Made by a program: the position numbers and the translations under genes | IMG/VR virus record: IMGVR_UViG_3300030098_003401 | Location: 1 to 44,857 of that record | Origin: a virus | Direction: 5' to 3' (one strand) | Length of the DNA stretch: 44,857 nt | The notes under the pieces: generated by a model | What the model was told of the DNA's origin: nothing | Seen by the model: only the letters and a program-made list of their open reading frames with translations | The model's database searches: none | Shown here: positions 1-7,798 of the stretch, in pieces | Layout: the number at the start of each line of letters is the position of its first letter | Position numbering within the stretch: the first letter of the stretch is position 1

Positions 1-2007
1 AGTCTGTAAATCACCTTTAAGTTTTTCAATTTCTTCTTGAGACTTTTTAAGAGCTTGATTAAGCTGAGTAATGGTGTCCATTCTCTGTTCAACACCTTCA
101 GCATCAAACACTTCAGTCTTCTTTAGAACTTCTTTTCTATCAATAAGTCCCATTTGATAAGCATCTTTGTAAAACTCAAGTTCCGCATATCTATTACTTG
201 GAAGTGTTGAGCCTGCTATACATATTACATCATACTTACCGACAGTTATATCGTTAAATATCTTTACTTCATTAGTTTTGTCGTCAACCAATCTTTGGTT
301 TAATACAAATTCGCTTAAAGAATTGTTTGGATTAACAACTCTAAATACTTTTTTAGTAGTATACAGTTGCTGCATTAAAGGAATAGCAACTTGAGCTACT
401 CTTGTTAAACCTGCCTCTATATCAGCAAGTTTTGATTTAATCTTTCTTTGGCCAAATTCATCTAAACTTATAGTAGCTTTATACGTTTGAGGTGCTGCTG
501 CTGTATTTCCTTGCATCATTTCGTATATACCTAACTGATGGTCTATATCATTTTTAGCAGTCATTTCATTTTGATAAAGCTCATTAGGTAAAGGAGAAGG
601 TTGCACAGGCATCGGAGCACCATCGGTCGGGTCATAAGATATAGCAACACCAGGTTGAGCCCACTTTTGCTCAAACTCAGCCATATCAACACTTCCTTCT
701 GGAACAAGTATTTTTGTATTTGTGCTAGTTGTTGCATGCGCTATAATTAATGACCTTGTTTTATTTATATATTCTTGCATTCCTTTTACAAGCCTTACAT
801 CTCCAACAGGGTAAGGAGTTCTTGTGTGAATATTTATAAAAGGAACAATAGGGTATTGGTCAATAGGTAGTATTCTTTTATAAAGAAGCTTATCTCCTAT
901 AACAACACATTGGTGTACTCTTGTAGATAAAACTTTAACTACCTCTACTAAACCTTGCTCTACTAATTGTCCATAAGTAACTTGTTCTGCTTGGATTTGA
1001 ATAGGCTCTGATTGAGGTACTTGAGCTTCAGGGCCTAAGTCTGCAGCCCTCATGTCTGCCTCCATGCCTATAGAATCGCTTAATTGCTTTAATTGTGCTT
1101 GTTGTTGTAACTGCTGAAGCAAAGCTTGCGCTTGAGCTTCTTCTTTTATTATATTTCCTTCTATTATCCAAACAGTATCTTGAAGGTATTCGTTAAATTT
1201 TTCTTCATCTAGTAAATCCTCTTTTCCACTAAATTTTTCAAATATTCTGTACTCTGATATATGACACTTATAATACCTTTCATATCCTCTTACATAGTTA
1301 GTGTTATCTAAGGTTCCTACATCTTCAGGGAATTGAACTGCTCCATCAAAGTTTCTACCTGTTTCTGGGGCATTAAAGTCTTGCTCACTATCAGCAGCTT
1401 CTATATCTTTTTTGTACATAGGATATAGTTTTTTAGCCTGGTCTTTTGTAAAAAGCCTTGAAACTATTATATTCTCAGCATCATCAAAAAATCTATGCTG
1501 ACTATTAGGGTCAACATAAACATCTAAGGGGTCAAGGTCATGAATACAAACCTCGCCTTTACCCATATCCATCATTGGGTCTTGATATACCTGTATATAT
1601 CCTAAACCAGAAACATAATAATCATCTACTACTTTTCTTATAACGCTTCTACCATCAGATATATCGTACATATAAGATAGTAAAGCACTTACTACATTTG
1701 CAATTTTTTTATCAGAATCTTCTCTAGGTGCAACCCTAAAAGAAGGTCTGTTTGCAGTTATCATAGACTTAGCTGTCTCTACTGCAGGATGAATCCTGTT
1801 TACTACAATAGCAGCTTGACCTCTGCTTTTTAAAACTTCGGCTTGCTCAGTAGTCCACTGTTTTCCTAAACGAAATTCTTTATCTTCTTTAGCTTCAATA
1901 GCCCAAGTATCTCTTTTTTTGGAGTATCTTTGATAGATATCTATAGTTTCGTTAACAAAATCTCGTTCGCTATGGGCAGGTTTTGTATTTTTATCTTTAT
2001 ATGCCAT
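1..2007 (-). CDS. Portal protein, P22-gp1-like (3' end outside window)
   Basis: The portal forms the dodecameric ring at the capsid vertex through which DNA is packaged and ejected. The visible 669 codons begin with MAYKDKNTKPAHSERDFV, followed by a helical N-terminal region with a WTTEQAEVLKSRGQ segment typical of long P22-type portals. The stretch VDDYYVSGLGYIQVYQD and HDLDPLDVYVDPN belong to the wing/crown region. A Gln-rich insertion lies around residues 280-310, and a final coiled coil is cut by the window edge. No stop codon is seen, so the C-terminus (barrel) is missing. The start at 2007 lies 22 bases after the large terminase stop, the usual terminase-portal order. The assignment rests on the family pattern and position, not on a search. 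Confidence 0.85.
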   Translation of the reverse strand, partial: MAYKDKNTKPAHSERDFVNETIDIYQRYSKKRDTWAIEAKEDKEFRLGKQWTTEQAEVLKSRGQAAIVVNRIHPAVETAKSMITANRPSFRVAPREDSDKKIANVVSALLSYMYDISDGRSVIRKVVDDYYVSGLGYIQVYQDPMMDMGKGEVCIHDLDPLDVYVDPNSQHRFFDDAENIIVSRLFTKDQAKKLYPMYKKDIEAADSEQDFNAPETGRNFDGAVQFPEDVGTLDNTNYVRGYERYYKCHISEYRIFEKFSGKEDLLDEEKFNEYLQDTVWIIEGNIIKEEAQAQALLQQLQQQAQLKQLSDSIGMEADMRAADLGPEAQVPQSEPIQIQAEQVTYGQLVEQGLVEVVKVLSTRVHQCVVIGDKLLYKRILPIDQYPIVPFINIHTRTPYPVGDVRLVKGMQEYINKTRSLIIAHATTSTNTKILVPEGSVDMAEFEQKWAQPGVAISYDPTDGAPMPVQPSPLPNELYQNEMTAKNDIDHQLGIYEMMQGNTAAAPQTYKATISLDEFGQRKIKSKLADIEAGLTRVAQVAIPLMQQLYTTKKVFRVVNPNNSLSEFVLNQRLVDDKTNEVKIFNDITVGKYDVICIAGSTLPSNRYAELEFYKDAYQMGLIDRKEVLKKTEVFDAEGVEQRMDTITQLNQALKKSQEEIEKLKGDLQT

Positions 2008-2028
2008 AATTTTTACCCCTAATATACA

Positions 2029-3522
2029 TTACATTGTCATCCAATCAAATACTTTTTTAATTTTAGTCTTATTTATTCTTTCTGGGTCAAACTCTTTTAG
2101 CCTGCAAGCTTTGTGTCCATCTAGTGCTGTCCATACCGAATCCATTATGTCATCATGCTTTCCTCTAGGGTAAGATAAAAACTCTTGTTGAGCGCTTATA
2201 TCTTCAGGTCTAAAGTAAAAAAGCTTTCTTGCAAACATAGGAACTAATGATAAAAGCCTTTCGCTTTTTGAATTTCTAGGTTTAACACCTTTTTCTAAGC
2301 CTGGTATGTAAATCTCTTCTTTACTCATTAGCTCTCTTACAGCTACTCTTAAAGCTTCCTGGTATCCTACTGTTTCTATTTTCATTCTTCTCGGTCTATA
2401 TTTTTTATAAGTATCTATAATTACTTGTGGCTGCTCTGCAGGAGATATCCTATTTCGATAAATATCGATAATATACTTATTGTTATCATTATCAACAGCA
2501 ATTGTAGAAACCACAAAATAGTCAGCCCTAGAAGAAAGGGAGCTAGCAGGGTCCACACCACAGTAGATTTCCACTGGTACAATCTTTTTTTCATCTCCTA
2601 CCTCTCTTACTAAACAATTCTGCCCATTTATTCTTTCATAATCATAATGATGCAACTGAACCCAGTCTGGTTTAAATGGAGCATCATCAGGAGATTGAGC
2701 TATATTCATATACTCTTGATAGAACCCATTTAAGTTTCCAACAGATTCAAATTCTTTTTTAATTCCTAGTATTCTTTCTTTGGGAAATCTTTCAGGCCAA
2801 ATACTTTCCTCATTCTCATCCCATATAGAATACCATAATGTTTTCCATGTTTCAGATTCTTTAGCCCAATACAAAAAACAATCTTCAGATATAACAGTAC
2901 CTATCATGCATATTTTACCTTCATCAGACAAAGATGGGATAACAGCTTCGGTCATCCACTTTCTATTCTTTGCTCTAGCTTCTCTGGTATATGCATTTAG
3001 CTCAGATTCAAAGTCATCAACTATAATTAAATTAGGTCGTGTATCACCTTCGATAAATCCACGTACTCTTTGACCAGTACCCACAGCTACTATTCTAGAG
3101 CCATTAGCTAATACTATGTCTGTGTGTGTCCACCTTTTTGCAGTAGCAGGACCAAGGTCTCCAAAGGTTTTTTTAAGATTATCACTATGCATTAAGTGAT
3201 ATTTAATTCTTGATAAAAAGTTTATAGACTGTGCTTGGGATTCTGATATAATTACTATAAACAAATCTTCAGTTGATGCTTTAAAGGCTATTTTCCATAG
3301 AGGATAAATAAGAGTGGTGACAGTGCTCTTAGCCGTCCCTCTAGGGGCAGCTATCAACACTCTTCTTTCGTCGTCGTCAGCTAAGGCAGAATACACTTCA
3401 TGGTGGAACGGTGGTGTATGTTTACGGAGGGCAGTCGGGAAGCAGTACCTTCCAAACAACGCCATATTATTCCGTAACTTCTGAAGAGCTCTTAACTCTT
3501 CATACTTAGCTTCATAATCCAT
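2029..3522 (-). CDS. terL: Terminase large subunit
   Basis: This is the ATP-driven DNA packaging motor with a headful or site-specific nuclease. The 497-aa length is normal for the family. The ATPase domain shows a Walker A variant AAPRGTAKST at residues 58-67 and a Walker B LIIVDDFE ending near residue 172. The RNase H-like nuclease domain shows the first acid at D324 (GVDPASS), a second at E382 (IETVGYQEA) and the third pair at D456-D457 (KHDDIMDS). All catalytic acids are present, so the enzyme should be intact. It lies directly upstream of the portal and downstream of a putative small terminase in one leftward operon. The ribosome binding site before the ATG at 3522 is weak, so it may be translated partly by coupling to the gene before it. 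Confidence 0.95.
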   Translation of the reverse strand: MDYEAKYEELRALQKLRNNMALFGRYCFPTALRKHTPPFHHEVYSALADDDERRVLIAAPRGTAKSTVTTLIYPLWKIAFKASTEDLFIVIISESQAQSINFLSRIKYHLMHSDNLKKTFGDLGPATAKRWTHTDIVLANGSRIVAVGTGQRVRGFIEGDTRPNLIIVDDFESELNAYTREARAKNRKWMTEAVIPSLSDEGKICMIGTVISEDCFLYWAKESETWKTLWYSIWDENEESIWPERFPKERILGIKKEFESVGNLNGFYQEYMNIAQSPDDAPFKPDWVQLHHYDYERINGQNCLVREVGDEKKIVPVEIYCGVDPASSLSSRADYFVVSTIAVDNDNNKYIIDIYRNRISPAEQPQVIIDTYKKYRPRRMKIETVGYQEALRVAVRELMSKEEIYIPGLEKGVKPRNSKSERLLSLVPMFARKLFYFRPEDISAQQEFLSYPRGKHDDIMDSVWTALDGHKACRLKEFDPERINKTKIKKVFDWMTM

Positions 3523-3532
3523 TTTTAACTAT

Positions 3533-3991
3533 TTAAGACTGTCCCCAGTTATTTCCTTTCATTCTTATCATTTCAGTTATAGCTTTTTTTCTATTCTGCC
3601 AATCCAATTCTTTTCTTTCTTCACGAGCCCAAAACTTCATATCTTTCATATTCATATTTTTATGAGCGTATTTGTTTTTCATTGTTTTTCTAGCTTTTTC
3701 TATTAAAATCTCAGACATAGGTTTATACTCAGGCATAACTGTTCTTTTTCCATTTATCTTCCAAACTGACCCAGCAGACGCTGCTACATCGCCTTGGTCT
3801 CTAAGGTTATACCTATTATGACCAATTACTGTTAATTGGTCTTTTTTCTTTTGAATCTCCCAAGGAATTTGTCTATAACGGCCTCTAATAAAATTTCCCG
3901 ATTTATCTACAACATGATGCCCACTTGCTATATTCCATTTTTTTATCTGTTTAGCAAGTCTTAATATAATATGGGCCATTGCCTTAGTCAT
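3533..3991 (-). CDS. Hypothetical protein between small and large terminase genes
   Basis: I do not recognise this 152-aa protein. It is basic, with a Lys/Arg-rich N-terminus (LRLAKQIKKW) and a charged helical C-terminal half rich in MKDMKFWAREERKE-type segments. The middle contains VIGHNRYNLRDQG. Its ATG overlaps the stop of the preceding gene in a TAATGA junction, and GGAG lies just upstream, so it is translationally coupled. Sitting between the putative small terminase and the large terminase, it could be a packaging accessory factor, but that rests on position only. Confidence 0.7.
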   Translation of the reverse strand: MTKAMAHIILRLAKQIKKWNIASGHHVVDKSGNFIRGRYRQIPWEIQKKKDQLTVIGHNRYNLRDQGDVAASAGSVWKINGKRTVMPEYKPMSEILIEKARKTMKNKYAHKNMNMKDMKFWAREERKELDWQNRKKAITEMIRMKGNNWGQS

Positions 3992-4749
3992 TATTCATCT
4001 CCTTTAACAGTAGTTCTTTGAGCAACTAATTTTTGTTCTTCTTCTCTAAGCTCATCTATAAGCTTAGTAGTAGACGTAGCTTCTATTGTATCTGTAGTTT
4101 TAACAAGATGTTTGTCTTTCATTCCATGCATATCCTGCAAGTTTTCTACAGCTCTCATAAGATTAGTAACATCTTTCTTATCTTTAGCCATCATTATAGT
4201 TCTTTCTAATAAATCAAGGGTATAGTCTTCCGACATACCATGACTCTTTAATAAATTTGATAACTCTTCTCTTACCATACCTTTAAAAACCTCCGTTCTC
4301 ATGTAACGCTTTATTCTTCTATCTTCATTAGCATTTACTTCGCCACATACCTTAGCTATAGTATCCTCTGTGTTCATTGTTTGAGCATATACCATTGCTA
4401 AGTTCTGCATCTTTTTTTGTTTAGCTTTGACCTCTATAGGTCTTTTACCCGACAAGGTTGTATTTGACTTACGACCTTTTACTTTAAGTTCTTTTGTTTT
4501 GTATTTTGGATTATAGAAGGTGTATCCCCATGCGAATCTAAGATAGACATTATCAATCTCGTGATTTGACGTATATTCTTTTCTTTTAATAACCTTTGAT
4601 ACGAATCCATCGTCAGATAAGGCCCATTCCCCCTCTTTTGCATCTTTCCAACTACTATATTCAAGTCTTTCTTTATCCGCTTCTTCTTTTGTATATATTT
4701 CATAGGTCTTAGCCCCTATATCTTTATGCTTAATAGTAATTGTATACAT
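3991..4749 (-). CDS. Putative terminase small subunit
   Basis: The 252-aa protein has two parts. The N-terminal ~100 residues are beta-rich and unfamiliar. The C-terminal half (from about residue 105) is helical, with a DEDRRIKRYM-like charged region, MVREELSNLLKSHGMSEDYT and MAKDKKDVTNLMRAVENLQD. This resembles the oligomerisation core of phage small terminases, which recognise DNA and load the motor. Position supports it: same operon, two genes before the large subunit. The start overlaps the lysozyme stop as TAATG. No clear helix-turn-helix motif is visible, so DNA binding is inferred rather than seen. It could instead be an unrelated packaging factor. Confidence 0.5.
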   Translation of the reverse strand: MYTITIKHKDIGAKTYEIYTKEEADKERLEYSSWKDAKEGEWALSDDGFVSKVIKRKEYTSNHEIDNVYLRFAWGYTFYNPKYKTKELKVKGRKSNTTLSGKRPIEVKAKQKKMQNLAMVYAQTMNTEDTIAKVCGEVNANEDRRIKRYMRTEVFKGMVREELSNLLKSHGMSEDYTLDLLERTIMMAKDKKDVTNLMRAVENLQDMHGMKDKHLVKTTDTIEATSTTKLIDELREEEQKLVAQRTTVKGDE

Positions 4750-5153
4750 TACTTTGCTTGTTTAACAATATCAGACAGCTTCTTAGCACGATTAGGTGTT
4801 TGACGAGCCCATTTAGAATCGAGCATCTCTACACTACAAGCTTCGTAATTACCAAGCCTTAAAAGAGCTATTGTCTTCTTAAACTTAGAAAAACCACCTA
4901 ATCCTAATTGATAACACATCTCTACCACTACATCTTGTACAGATTCTGGTAAATCAATGACAAAAGGAAACTTCATAGCTATTCTTTTCTTTAAACTGTC
5001 AAGCTTTCTAATGAGTATCATTTCTGCTATATCTTCATCCATAACTAAATCTTTTATGGCAAATCCATAGCCTATAGTATCATACCCTTCGGTACACTTG
5101 TAGACCTTATCTCTAAAGCCTTCTGATATTTTAACACTTTCAATTAACGACAT
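4749..5153 (-). CDS. Endolysin, T4-type lysozyme (GH24) with Cys at the Asp20 position
   Basis: This muramidase hydrolyses the MurNAc-GlcNAc bond of peptidoglycan at lysis. The N-terminus matches T4 lysozyme: SEGFRDKVY (E11 catalytic acid), then KCTEGYDTIGYG, in which C20 and T26 fall at T4 positions 20 and 26. The family normally has Asp at position 20, so this is a natural Glu-Cys-Thr triad. The C-terminal half keeps the helical fold, including SKWARQTPNRAKKL near the end, the conserved W-A-x-Q-T-P-x-R-A. The length of 134 aa is slightly short for the family. There is no signal peptide, so export needs a holin. It sits apart from the holin-like genes near 41.5 kb. GGGGT precedes the ATG. 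Confidence 0.9.
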   Translation of the reverse strand: MSLIESVKISEGFRDKVYKCTEGYDTIGYGFAIKDLVMDEDIAEMILIRKLDSLKKRIAMKFPFVIDLPESVQDVVVEMCYQLGLGGFSKFKKTIALLRLGNYEACSVEMLDSKWARQTPNRAKKLSDIVKQAK

Positions 5154-5627
5154 TTAATACCCCGCTTCATTCATATAATCTTCGGCTTGAGGTGCCGAGG
5201 TTTTTTTTCCTCTCAATTCTTGCAAAAAATCTAATAATCCACCAAATCCTTTATCTTGAGCAGGAGAAGGTACAGGTAATCCTAAGTTTTCATAAAAAGA
5301 ATATTTATCACCTTCTGATGCAATAAGATTTCCATCTGGAGAAACACTAAAAGAAACAGGTGACATGCTATCATAATAATTTTCTCCAAAAGGCAACTCA
5401 TTATAAGCATCAACAACTGACTGTGGCATTACTTTGCCTCCTGAAAAAAGATGCTGAATAGCAGCTAATTCAATAGGATTAATCTTTCTTCCTGTTAGAT
5501 TTGTTACACTTTTTTCCATATCATCCATATCACCCATGTATTGGTCGCTGTAAGGACTAAAGTAATCATCTGCGTATTGTTCTTCTAAAAACCTTTCGGG
5601 TAAATCCATTTTATATTGTTCCGCCAT
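5154..5627 (-). CDS. Hypothetical acidic protein
   Basis: I do not recognise this 157-aa protein. It is acidic at the N-terminus, with a Tyr/Asp/Met-rich segment around residues 18-38, and has a short central helix (NPIELAAIQHLFSGG). The rest is low in hydrophobic stretches and looks partly disordered. A strong CAGGAG site precedes the ATG at 5627. It lies directly upstream of the lysozyme gene in the late leftward operon, so a minor virion or assembly role is possible, but no specific function can be supported. Confidence 0.65.
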   Translation of the reverse strand: MAEQYKMDLPERFLEEQYADDYFSPYSDQYMGDMDDMEKSVTNLTGRKINPIELAAIQHLFSGGKVMPQSVVDAYNELPFGENYYDSMSPVSFSVSPDGNLIASEGDKYSFYENLGLPVPSPAQDKGFGGLLDFLQELRGKKTSAPQAEDYMNEAGY

Positions 5628-5639
5628 ATTATCTCCTGT

Positions 5640-6338
5640 TTAATCTAAATCTCCAAGGCCTCTAATCATCCTAAAAAATCTTTCATCTGGACCTTCCATT
5701 ATATCCATTTCTCTAGAATATGCTTCTGCAGCATCTATGTTTTTTCTTTTTAAAGATAGATACCTTTTAGCCAATTTGTCTTTCATAGAAGGAGATATGT
5801 CCATTACTTTTTTATTTCCTACTGTATTTGCTAAAAACTCTCTAAATCCTCTATCTTTTACTATTAAACTATTGAAATTAGCTGCTCTTGCTATACTAGG
5901 TTCATACCTTAAAGCTCTTCCTTCAAAAGGTGTACCTGGAGTGTTCATAGCAGAAGCTTTTCTAGATTCCATTTTTTGTAATCCTCTAGCCATACCAGGG
6001 TCTCTTTTTGATAGTCTCATTGCTATCTGCCTTTTTAAAGGATTAGAGCCAAAAGGGCTATCGCTTTGGTAACCTAACCCTTTATTTCCTACAAGTGAGC
6101 CATAAGCATCTCTTGGAGGCTTTGGATATTCCCCTCTTACCATTTGAGGTTTGTTAAATGTTCCTGTTCTTTTAAAATAATCTAAATCTTTCAAAGTAGG
6201 TTTAGAACCTACCTTAACTCCTGGTGTTCCAGGGCTTTTAGTGGGTATACTTTTTGTTGATTGTTTGTATAACTTAGCTGCAGCCTTCTTACCACCTGGG
6301 CTTCTAAGTAACATCTGTAAAATCTTTGCTAATGCCAT
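5640..6338 (-). CDS. Hypothetical basic protein
   Basis: This 232-aa protein is unrecognised. It is strongly basic and rich in Lys, Arg, Pro and Gly, with many SPGG, TPGV and KSPG segments in the first 80 residues. Repeated KR/RK-flanked helices follow, with an acidic tail (MEGPDERFFRMIRGLGDLD). There are no membrane segments or known motifs. The start codon overlaps the stop of the 41-aa basic gene by one base and has GAGAGG upstream. Composition and position suggest a DNA-associated or minor virion protein; this is inference. Confidence 0.65.
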   Translation of the reverse strand: MALAKILQMLLRSPGGKKAAAKLYKQSTKSIPTKSPGTPGVKVGSKPTLKDLDYFKRTGTFNKPQMVRGEYPKPPRDAYGSLVGNKGLGYQSDSPFGSNPLKRQIAMRLSKRDPGMARGLQKMESRKASAMNTPGTPFEGRALRYEPSIARAANFNSLIVKDRGFREFLANTVGNKKVMDISPSMKDKLAKRYLSLKRKNIDAAEAYSREMDIMEGPDERFFRMIRGLGDLD

Positions 6339-6463
6339 TAATATCCTCTCTTTGCTTTTGATTTATTCTTTCTAGCTACTTTCTTAGCTTTTTTATACGC
6401 TTTTATACTAGCCTTTGCTGCTTTCTTTGTATGCTTACGCTGTTTTGCTTTCTTACTAGGCAT
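6338..6463 (-). CDS. 41-aa Lys/Ala-rich basic protein
   Basis: This very small ORF is the first gene of the leftward operon. It begins MPSKKAKQRKHTKKAAK and continues as alternating Lys/Ala segments, with roughly half of all residues Lys or Arg and no acidic residues. That composition is like histone H1 tails and phage DNA-condensing or nucleoid-binding peptides. A near-ideal AAGGAG lies 6-7 bases before the ATG at 6463, and the stop overlaps the next start (TAATG), which argues that it is translated. It may coat or condense packaged DNA or bind RNA; no enzyme motif is present. Confidence 0.65.
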   Translation of the reverse strand: MPSKKAKQRKHTKKAAKASIKAYKKAKKVARKNKSKAKRGY

Positions 6464-6493
6464 ATATCTCCTTATTTATGCTATTTAGAGGCT

Positions 6494-6521
6494 AATATAC
6501 AACATATAAACCAATTTCCAA
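6494..6521 (-). promoter_or_regulatory. Candidate sigma70-type promoter of the leftward operon
   Basis: Read on the minus strand, TTGGAA (6521-6516) is followed after 16 bases by TATATT (6499-6494), about 30 bases before the 41-aa gene. Spacing and hexamers fit a host sigma70 promoter, but the region is AT-rich enough for chance matches. A phage polymerase promoter cannot be excluded. Confidence 0.4.
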
Positions 6522-6563
6522 AAATTTTTATAAAAAAATATGTTACGGGGAGTATGACTAAGG

Positions 6564-6652
6564 CTTAGACTAAGTGCAGGTGTTATTTATCTAAGTTGTA
6601 AATGCATATAGACTAATCTAACACCTAGTCTATACCTAGTCTATATAGACTA
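6564..6652. repeat. Operator-like cluster of TAGACTA repeats and palindromes in the divergent intergenic region
   Basis: The core TAGACTA or its complement recurs at least five times. An 11-bp odd palindrome CTTAGACTAAG lies at 6564-6574 and another core at about 6606-6617. A tandem direct repeat CCTAGTCTATA lies at 6624-6634 and 6635-6645, and the second copy runs into a perfect 16-bp palindrome TAGTCTATATAGACTA at 6637-6652. AGGTGTTA (6578-6585) is also repeated inverted as TAACACCT (6629-6636). The cluster sits between the divergent blocks, where a regulator or origin-binding protein would act. Confidence 0.6.
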
Positions 6653-6688
6653 AGAATATAATCAAATAAATAAACTATGCAAGAACTT

Positions 6689-6717
6689 TTTTTTTAACCC
6701 TCAGAAACTTGTATAAT
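6689..6717 (+). promoter_or_regulatory. Candidate early promoter for the rightward operon
   Basis: A consensus -10 hexamer TATAAT lies at 6712-6717, preceded by TTG. The -35 position falls in a T-tract (6688-6695) with no good hexamer, so activation or a different polymerase may be involved. It lies downstream of the TAGACTA cluster and about 50 bases before the leader hairpin at 6769. Confidence 0.4.
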
Positions 6718-6768
6718 GCAACCACTTTTGAAAAATTATAACTAGAATGTGAACGCTAGATATACATA

Positions 6769-6845
6769 GTTGGTACCCGCTTGGTTTTGCGGGCATATGG
6801 TTGGAGCTAGGTTGAAAGTTAATCAAACCAAGCGTGTACAACAAC
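6769..6845 (+). ncRNA. Structured 5' leader with long stem and an alternative hairpin
   Basis: A long imperfect stem closes this element. GTTG (6769-6772) pairs with CAAC (6842-6845), GTAC (6773-6776) with GTAC (6836-6839), then after a 1x1 mismatch CGCTTGGTTT (6778-6787) pairs perfectly with AAACCAAGCG (6825-6834). That gives 18 base pairs enclosing a 37-nt loop. A mutually exclusive hairpin, CCCGC (6776-6780) with GCGGG (6789-6793), uses part of the same strand. The element ends 46 bases before the first early ATG, so it would be part of that mRNA leader. No known RNA family is recognised. Confidence 0.5.
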
Positions 6846-6891
6846 CTTCCCCCTAAGGCAATGCTAACAAAAATAAAACAAAGGAGTTATC

Positions 6892-7209
6892 ATGGATAAA
6901 ATTAAAACAATATTAGCTAAGGTTTGGTTGAACAAGAAAGATGTTTCAACAAAGTTTGTAGATGATGAGCAGAAAGAGATTAGAGGTTATACCTTTAGGT
7001 CACTTGATGTAACTCAGATTGACAAAGAGTTACCTAATCTACAAGCTGAGGCATCTAAACTTGATATGACTGTAAGATTTGGGAAAGGTCAGTTGGAGTA
7101 TGGGAACGCTTGCGATTTCTATAACAACAAGCCTATTAGAAAGTCTTACCTGTATATAGGCAAAGATGCCAGAGAAGAGAAATCTGTAGATATATTAGAT
7201 GCTCTTTAG
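6892..7209 (+). CDS. First early protein, unknown function
   Basis: The 105-aa product is not recognised. It starts MDKIKTILAKVWLNKKDV and contains TFRSLDVTQIDKELPNLQAEASKLDMTV, then a Lys/Gly-rich segment and a SYLYIGKD strand; alternating strands and one helix suggest a small alpha/beta fold. An AAAGGAG site lies 6 bases before the ATG. It is the first gene after the structured leader and is closed by its own terminator, so it can be made alone and early. That arrangement is common for host-takeover proteins, but no such activity is shown by the sequence. Confidence 0.75.
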   Translation: MDKIKTILAKVWLNKKDVSTKFVDDEQKEIRGYTFRSLDVTQIDKELPNLQAEASKLDMTVRFGKGQLEYGNACDFYNNKPIRKSYLYIGKDAREEKSVDILDAL

Positions 7210-7216
7210 AACTATT

Positions 7217-7262
7217 AGAGTGATTATCCTGCGTATATGCGTGGGATAATTGCTCTTTATTA
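7217..7262 (+). terminator. Intrinsic terminator after the first early gene
   Basis: AGAGTGATTATCC (7217-7229) pairs with GGATAATTGCTCT (7244-7256) through 13 base pairs counting two G-U wobbles, with a loop around 7231-7242, followed by TTATTATATATAT. The stem begins eight bases after the stop codon. Confidence 0.75.
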
Positions 7263-7313
7263 TATATATCTTACACATAAAGGTAAATGTTGTAGGATAC
7301 AAGTATTATTAAA

Positions 7314-7378
7314 AATGTGCCTTTTTCAAGTGCAAATGTGTAGTTATACATAGCAAGGTTTGCACATTAATCCTTGCT
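7314..7378 (+). other. Leader hairpins with alternative pairing
   Basis: AGCAAGG (7352-7358) pairs with CCTTGCT (7372-7378), leaving a 13-nt loop. Part of that loop, GCACATT (7362-7368), is perfectly complementary to AATGTGC (7314-7320), so the loop can form a pseudoknot or competing hairpin. The element precedes the 36-aa membrane protein gene by 26 bases and follows a terminator, so it likely belongs to a new transcript leader. No family is recognised. Confidence 0.4.
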
Positions 7379-7404
7379 TATAATTTAAAAATAGGAGGTA
7401 AACA

Positions 7405-7515
7405 ATGGTAGATATAATAATAGGATTTTTAATGGTATCAGCTGGATTCTGGCTTTTAATATTCGCCATGCATTCAATGATTGATATAATTAGTAAATTC
7501 AAAAACAAGAGGTAA
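7405..7515 (+). CDS. 36-aa single-pass membrane peptide
   Basis: This short ORF reads MVDIIIGFLMVSAGFWLLIF, then a short hydrophilic tail ending KFKNKR. One transmembrane helix spans about residues 3-23 with a positive C-terminal end, so the tail is expected in the cytoplasm. A strong AGGAGGT site precedes the ATG, which makes translation likely. It lies among other tiny early genes. Small membrane peptides in this position may block superinfection or modulate the host envelope; this is inference. Confidence 0.65.
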   Translation: MVDIIIGFLMVSAGFWLLIFAMHSMIDIISKFKNKR

Positions 7516-7517
7516 AT

Positions 7518-7658
7518 ATGATAAATAAAACGATAACAAAAAAGTATGCAGGTGGATTAATAGTAACAGTATTTAAGTATAGTGATACCAAGCAGGTGAA
7601 AAAAGAAATTATTGGTATTAAAAACTTAAAAGAAGCCGTCAATGTGGCGACAATATAA
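7518..7658 (+). CDS. 46-aa hypothetical early protein
   Basis: The ORF begins two bases after the previous stop and uses the GAGGT at that gene end as its ribosome binding site. The product, starting MINKTITKKYAGGLIVTVF, is basic, with a short beta-rich N-terminal half and a KKEIIGIKNLKEAV helix. No domain is recognised. It overlaps the next gene by 17 bases. Confidence 0.5.
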   Translation: MINKTITKKYAGGLIVTVFKYSDTKQVKKEIIGIKNLKEAVNVATI

Positions 7659-7788
7659 ATTCACACCTGCTTGGAACAAGGTACAATGGATTCATTGGGC
7701 TACTAATAAGTGGCCTAATGAGTCTGTTAGTAAATTCAAGCGGATGCATAAAAAACAATTAATAGCTATATATCATAGCATTAACTAA
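7642..7788 (+). CDS. 48-aa Trp-rich basic early protein
   Basis: The product, starting MWRQYKFTPAWNKVQWIHW, has five Trp in the first 25 residues, then a basic helix (SKFKRMHKKQLIAIYHS). It is encoded in another frame over the last 17 bases of the previous ORF, with only a weak GAAG upstream, so translation would depend on coupling. Composition is protein-like, but the call is less certain than for its neighbours. No function is recognised. Confidence 0.45.
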   Translation: MWRQYKFTPAWNKVQWIHWATNKWPNESVSKFKRMHKKQLIAIYHSIN

Positions 7789-7798
7789 TTATAACATT

